The notes under the pieces: model-generated
The model's database searches: none
Seen by the model: the letters and a program-made list of their open reading frames with translations, nothing else
Told to the model about the DNA's origin: nothing
Assembly (NCBI GenBank): GCA_021442545.1
Contig: JABUSX010000281.1
Coordinates: 1-9,203 of the forward strand
Reading direction: 5' to 3'
DNA from: Eubacterium sp.
GTDB lineage: Bacteria; Bacillota; Clostridia; Lachnospirales; Lachnospiraceae
DNA: 9,203 nt
Shown: positions 6,158-9,203 of the stretch, one piece after another
How positions within the stretch are numbered: the first letter of the stretch is position 1
Layout: every line of letters starts with the position of its first letter
Position numbers and translations under genes: made by a program

Positions 6158-6448
6158 TTATTCTGTTTCAACGGACTTATCTGCGAGTTCATTCAGTTTT
6201 TCTGCTGCCGTTTCCGCGTCTATACCCGTTTTTGCGGCAAAGGTCTCCAGAGTTTCCTCTTTGAGTATTGCTTTTGCAAGAGGATTTCTGAGAATATTGA
6301 ACCGGCTGTCGATTTTCGGCAGTTCTTCCCGGCTCCCGGGAAACACTTCCAGAATGTGCAGTATTTTATCAGAAGTCTGTATTTTCATACTCTGTTTCTT
6401 CAAGCTTGTACTCTGTCCGGCTTTCGGAGACTTTCCGGCCGATGACAC
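6158..6448 (-). CDS. Small DUF1858-like protein
   Basis: This is a small soluble protein of up to 96 residues. From residue 21 it reads MKIQTSDKILHILEVFPG, then REELPKIDSRFNILRNPL, then TLETFAAKTGIDAETAAEKL. This matches the layout of DUF1858-type domains: a short helix ending at a Pro, an FxxLxNPL turn, then a TLExxAxxxGID helix pair. The function of this domain is not established, and the sequence has no cysteines. The GTG at 6448 gives 96 residues. The in-frame ATG at 6386-6388 gives 76 residues and starts exactly at the domain, so it may be the true start; neither has a good ribosome site. The gene lies 64 bases downstream of the MATE gene and about 125 bases upstream of sufC on the same strand, so it could be cotranscribed with either. 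Confidence 0.65.
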   Translation of the reverse strand: MSSAGKSPKAGQSTSLKKQSMKIQTSDKILHILEVFPGSREELPKIDSRFNILRNPLAKAILKEETLETFAAKTGIDAETAAEKLNELADKSVETE

Positions 6449-6512
6449 GTCCCGCAGACGGCTTCTTTCCGGCCGGCGAACCGTTCCGCATCCGTTTTGT
6501 TCCGTCAGTAAT

Positions 6513-7871
6513 TTACCATGCTTCCAGCTTTTTCAGAGATTTCCGGAGAAAGATCAGCGAAACCGTAATTGATGCACCTTCCGCAATCAGAAAACTCCAC
6601 CAGACATTTGACACAACACCTGATCTGGAAAGCAGCCAGGCCACCGGAATCAGTACAACAAGCTGACGGCAGACAGATACGATCAGTGAGTATATGCTCT
6701 GTGAAAACGCCTGGAAGACCGAACCGATGACGATGCAGCAGGCCGCAACCGGAAAATGCAGTGCAATGATACGCAGCGCCGGCACACCGATTGCAATCAT
6801 ATTGTCGGAAGCACTGAATATCTTCAGAAGCGGTCCGGGCAGCAGTTCAAAGCAAAGTGTTCCGGCCAGCATGATCACGATCGCGATCTTAACGGAAAAT
6901 GACAGCGCCTGATAGATCCGTTCCTTCTGACGGGCTCCGAAGTTGTACGCAAGAACCGGTATCAGCCCTCCGTTTACGCCGAAGACCGGCAGGAAGAAAA
7001 AGCTCTGCAGCTTGAAATAAACACCGAAAACAGCCGTTGCCGTAGTGGAAAAGGTGTCCAGGATCCGGTTCATCAGGAAGGTCATGACGGAGCCGATCGA
7101 AATCATCAGAATCGACGGAATACCGACCGCATAGATCTGCCGGATGACAGAAAACTTCGGATGAAGAATACGTTTCAGAGAAAGATGAATATCCTTATTA
7201 AACTTCAGATTGAGCCAGAGGCACAGACAGGAGGCTATGACCTGGCCGAAAACCGTTGCGAGTGCCGCACCGGCAATTCCGAGCTTCGGAAATCCGAGCC
7301 ATCCGAAAATCAGGATCGGATCCATGATCATATTGATCACGGCACCCGTCATCTGAGAGATCATACTGAATACAGTGCGCCCCGTGGACTGCAGGAGCCG
7401 TTCCATCATGATCTGGAAGAAGACGCCGACAGAAACACAGCAGCAGATCGTCGTATAGGTAACACCGTATTCCCGGATCACTTCTGAAGTTGTCTGCGAA
7501 TGAATATACGGCTTCGCAGCCAGCAGACCGATCAGCAAAAACACCAGGTAACTGAAAAAGGACAGCACGATCGCCGTATTGGCTGCATCATCCGCCTGTT
7601 CGAATTTTTTCTCTCCCAGAGAACGTGAAAGAAGTGCATTGACACCAACCGCCGTTCCGGATGCTACCGCCACCATCAGATTCTGCATCGGAAATGCCAG
7701 TGTAACTGCCGTCAGTGCTTCCTCACTGATCCAGGATACAAATATACTGTCAACAATGTTATAAAGCGCCTGAACAAGCATGGAGGCCATCATCGGCAAA
7801 GACATGGAGATGATCAGCTTTTTGACCGGCATGACCCCCATCTTGTTCTCGGTTCTTGGTTCTGCTTCCAT
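6513..7871 (-). CDS. MATE family efflux transporter
   Basis: This 452-residue protein is of the multidrug and toxin extrusion (MATE) family and probably exports organic cations or drugs across the cytoplasmic membrane using a Na+ or H+ gradient. Its length and roughly 12 hydrophobic segments fit the family. Typical features include the first-helix pattern LPMMASMLVQALYNIVDSIF, SGTAVGVNALLSRSLGEKK in the first half, the second-helix-pair stretch MDPILIFGWLGFPKLGIAGAA, and VNGGLIPVLAYNFGARQ in the second half. It lacks a signal peptide, as usual. The ATG has AAGGAAT about five bases upstream. The SPFH gene ends 135 bases upstream on the same strand. The substrate cannot be told from sequence, and no regulator gene is adjacent. 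Confidence 0.93.
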   Translation of the reverse strand: MEAEPRTENKMGVMPVKKLIISMSLPMMASMLVQALYNIVDSIFVSWISEEALTAVTLAFPMQNLMVAVASGTAVGVNALLSRSLGEKKFEQADDAANTAIVLSFFSYLVFLLIGLLAAKPYIHSQTTSEVIREYGVTYTTICCCVSVGVFFQIMMERLLQSTGRTVFSMISQMTGAVINMIMDPILIFGWLGFPKLGIAGAALATVFGQVIASCLCLWLNLKFNKDIHLSLKRILHPKFSVIRQIYAVGIPSILMISIGSVMTFLMNRILDTFSTTATAVFGVYFKLQSFFFLPVFGVNGGLIPVLAYNFGARQKERIYQALSFSVKIAIVIMLAGTLCFELLPGPLLKIFSASDNMIAIGVPALRIIALHFPVAACCIVIGSVFQAFSQSIYSLIVSVCRQLVVLIPVAWLLSRSGVVSNVWWSFLIAEGASITVSLIFLRKSLKKLEAW

Positions 7872-8006
7872 TCAGATTCCTTCTTTTGATTGATAATGAA
7901 TATCCGTTTCTTCTGACAGGTGTTCCGGTCATATCCGTCACACATATCGCATTCTTGTTTCCGCCCTATCCGCTTTTACTGCAGCATTAAGGCTTCCTTT
8001 CCTTTT

Positions 8007-9062
8007 TTACAGCGTGTCCATATCTTTTGTCGTCCGGTTGATTTCCCGTTCGATCATTCCTCCCGTTATGGCCGCATCCAGACTCCCTGCACCGGAGTGA
8101 TTTGTAATACAGGGATCTTTCGTAACAGGTGCTTCCTTCCCGGGGCGATCATCAACGGGTGTGGCATTTCCGATCCCGAGTGATTCCGCCGCAAGGCCGA
8201 GACTTGACACGATGCCGGTCAGATCCGTCGGCATGAAGATCTTTGTAGAACGACCGTCCGCAACGGACCTCAGAGTCTCTAAACCTTTCAGTTTCAGAAC
8301 GGATTCATTGATTTCCGAATTCTTTAAAGCCTTCAGACCATCGGCTTCCGCCTGATAAACAAGCGAAATCGACTTCGCACGCCCTTCCGCAAGAGCGATC
8401 TGCGCATCCCTTTCGGCTTCCGCAGCCAGGATCTTTGCCCTCTTATCACCTTCTGCACGGCTGACAACAGCCTCCTGATGCGCCTTTGCCTCGAGAACCG
8501 TCTGACGACGTTCGCGCTCCGCACGCATCTGTTTCGTCATAACCGCTTCGATCTCTTCCGGAGGCTGAATGTTTTTGATTTCAACCCGCGTGACCTTGAT
8601 TCCCCAGGGATCGGTTGCTTCGTCCAGGATCGCCTGCATCTTGGCGTTGATCGTCTCACGGCTCGTCAGCGTCTGGTCGAGTTCCATATCACCTATGATA
8701 TTCCGCAGAGTCGTCGCCGAAAGATTCTGAAGACCGGCAATCGGATTTTCCACTCCGTAGCAGAACAGCTGCGGATCAAAGACACGGCAGAACACCACCG
8801 AGTCGATCATCATGGTAACGTTATCCTTGGTAATCACCGGCTGAGGCGGAAAATCCAGTACCTGCTCTTTTAAGGAAACTTTGCGGACAACCTGCTCCAG
8901 AAACGGGATCTTGACATGAAGGCCCGCGCCCCAGGTTGTCTTATACTTTCCGAGATGCTCAATGACAAACGCGTTGGCCTGCGGAACGATCCGAATGTTT
9001 GCGGCCAGAAAAATAATGACAACAACGGCCAAAATAACGATGAGAATAATTATCGGCAGCAT
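8007..9062 (-). CDS. SPFH/Band 7 (stomatin-like, QmcA-type) membrane protein
   Basis: This 351-residue membrane-anchored SPFH (stomatin/prohibitin/flotillin/HflK-C) protein belongs to a family that forms oligomeric membrane microdomain scaffolds, often linked to proteases or NfeD partners. An N-terminal hydrophobic anchor spans residues 3-21. The Band 7 domain follows (about 22-180), with the typical VPQANAFVIEHLGKY, AGLHVKIPF, the Asp-rich VTMMIDSVVFCRV, LRNIIGDMELDQTLTSRE, and WGIKVTRVEIKNIQPPEEI. An Ala/Glu-rich coiled coil runs from about 181 to 245, and a variable polar tail of about 60 residues ends the protein. The start is an ATG with a strong AGGAGG eight bases upstream (9071-9076). 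The usual partner nfeD is not in view; it may lie outside the window. Confidence 0.93.
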   Translation of the reverse strand: MLPIIILIVILAVVVIIFLAANIRIVPQANAFVIEHLGKYKTTWGAGLHVKIPFLEQVVRKVSLKEQVLDFPPQPVITKDNVTMMIDSVVFCRVFDPQLFCYGVENPIAGLQNLSATTLRNIIGDMELDQTLTSRETINAKMQAILDEATDPWGIKVTRVEIKNIQPPEEIEAVMTKQMRAERERRQTVLEAKAHQEAVVSRAEGDKRAKILAAEAERDAQIALAEGRAKSISLVYQAEADGLKALKNSEINESVLKLKGLETLRSVADGRSTKIFMPTDLTGIVSSLGLAAESLGIGNATPVDDRPGKEAPVTKDPCITNHSGAGSLDAAITGGMIEREINRTTKDMDTL

Positions 9063-9085
9063 ACTTCTCTCCTCCTGATTCTTCC

Positions 9086-9104
9086 GTATCCTTTTCCGGG
9101 ATAC
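9086..9104. repeat. Small hairpin in the leader of the SPFH gene
   Basis: GTATCC and GGATAC (9086-9091 and 9099-9104) form a 6-bp stem with a 7-base loop, about 10 bases upstream of the ribosome site. It could affect leader RNA folding but has no terminator features. No promoter could be placed with confidence in 9063-9203. Confidence 0.35.
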
Positions 9105-9162
9105 AACTTCCGTACTGTCTGAACCCTTTTAAATTCTTCTGCCTTTCCGGCTTTTCTTCTGC

Positions 9163-9183
9163 CCGGAAGCGTTTCACTTCCGG
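9163..9183. repeat. GC-rich inverted repeat near the right edge
   Basis: CCGGAAG and CTTCCGG (9163-9169 and 9177-9183) form a perfect 7-bp stem with a 7-base loop. On the plus strand a weak T-rich run (TTTGTTT) follows, but no plus-strand gene leads into it. It may belong to a gene beyond the window. Confidence 0.35.
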
Positions 9184-9203
9184 TTTGTTTCTCCGTCTGT
9201 TCA

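Noticed and set aside
9163..9190. Rho-independent terminator on the plus strand
   Set aside because: The stem is only 7 bp, the T-run is weak and no plus-strand gene leads into it.
9052..9203. C-terminal part of an upstream minus-strand gene such as nfeD
   Set aside because: Two minus-strand frames stay open from the window edge into the SPFH start, but neither resembles NfeD or another known family, so no gene is called.

Overview
The window looks like a chromosomal segment of a low-to-mid GC anaerobic firmicute. The HrcA sequence (for example the LELNLLLNTQMNGL and QAGIHSDV stretches), the two-gene SufC–SufB system and the perfect CIRCE operator all fit Clostridia, and the family Lachnospiraceae in particular. 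That assignment rests on recall of protein families, not on a search.

Layout from left to right. (1) hrcA, the class I heat-shock repressor, is on the minus strand. Its promoter overlaps a small extra palindrome, and a perfect CIRCE element follows. The HrcA reading frame stops early, and its usual C-terminal block is replaced by a short acidic tail. (2) A stretch of about 740 bases has no convincing gene (973-1711). It holds the hrcA control region and then a degenerate tandem array of 27-base units that runs almost up to the next gene. (3) A plus-strand NhaC-family antiporter gene follows and ends in a strong intrinsic terminator. (4) Next is a plus-strand TraX-family membrane protein gene. 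(5) The rest is on the minus strand. In transcription order (right to left) it holds an SPFH/stomatin-like membrane protein, a MATE-family exporter, a small DUF1858-like protein, the SufC ATPase and a short SufB/SufD-type scaffold. TraX and the scaffold gene converge with only about 20 bases between them.

How the genes relate. SufC and the SufB/SufD-like protein form a minimal SUF iron-sulfur cluster assembly unit: an ATPase and its scaffold, with no sufS, sufU or sufE in view. A plausible promoter lies in front of sufC. The gap between the two suf genes contains two extra copies of the 3' end of sufC as 91-base tandem repeats, which is the most unusual structural feature here. The other genes (antiporter, TraX, MATE, SPFH) are ordinary membrane functions with no obvious shared pathway.

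I found no tRNA, rRNA, CRISPR array, transposase or phage gene. The window does not show a clearly new multi-gene system. The points that deserve a second look are the shortened HrcA with its altered operator region, the 27-base array between hrcA and nhaC, and the duplicated sufC tails.
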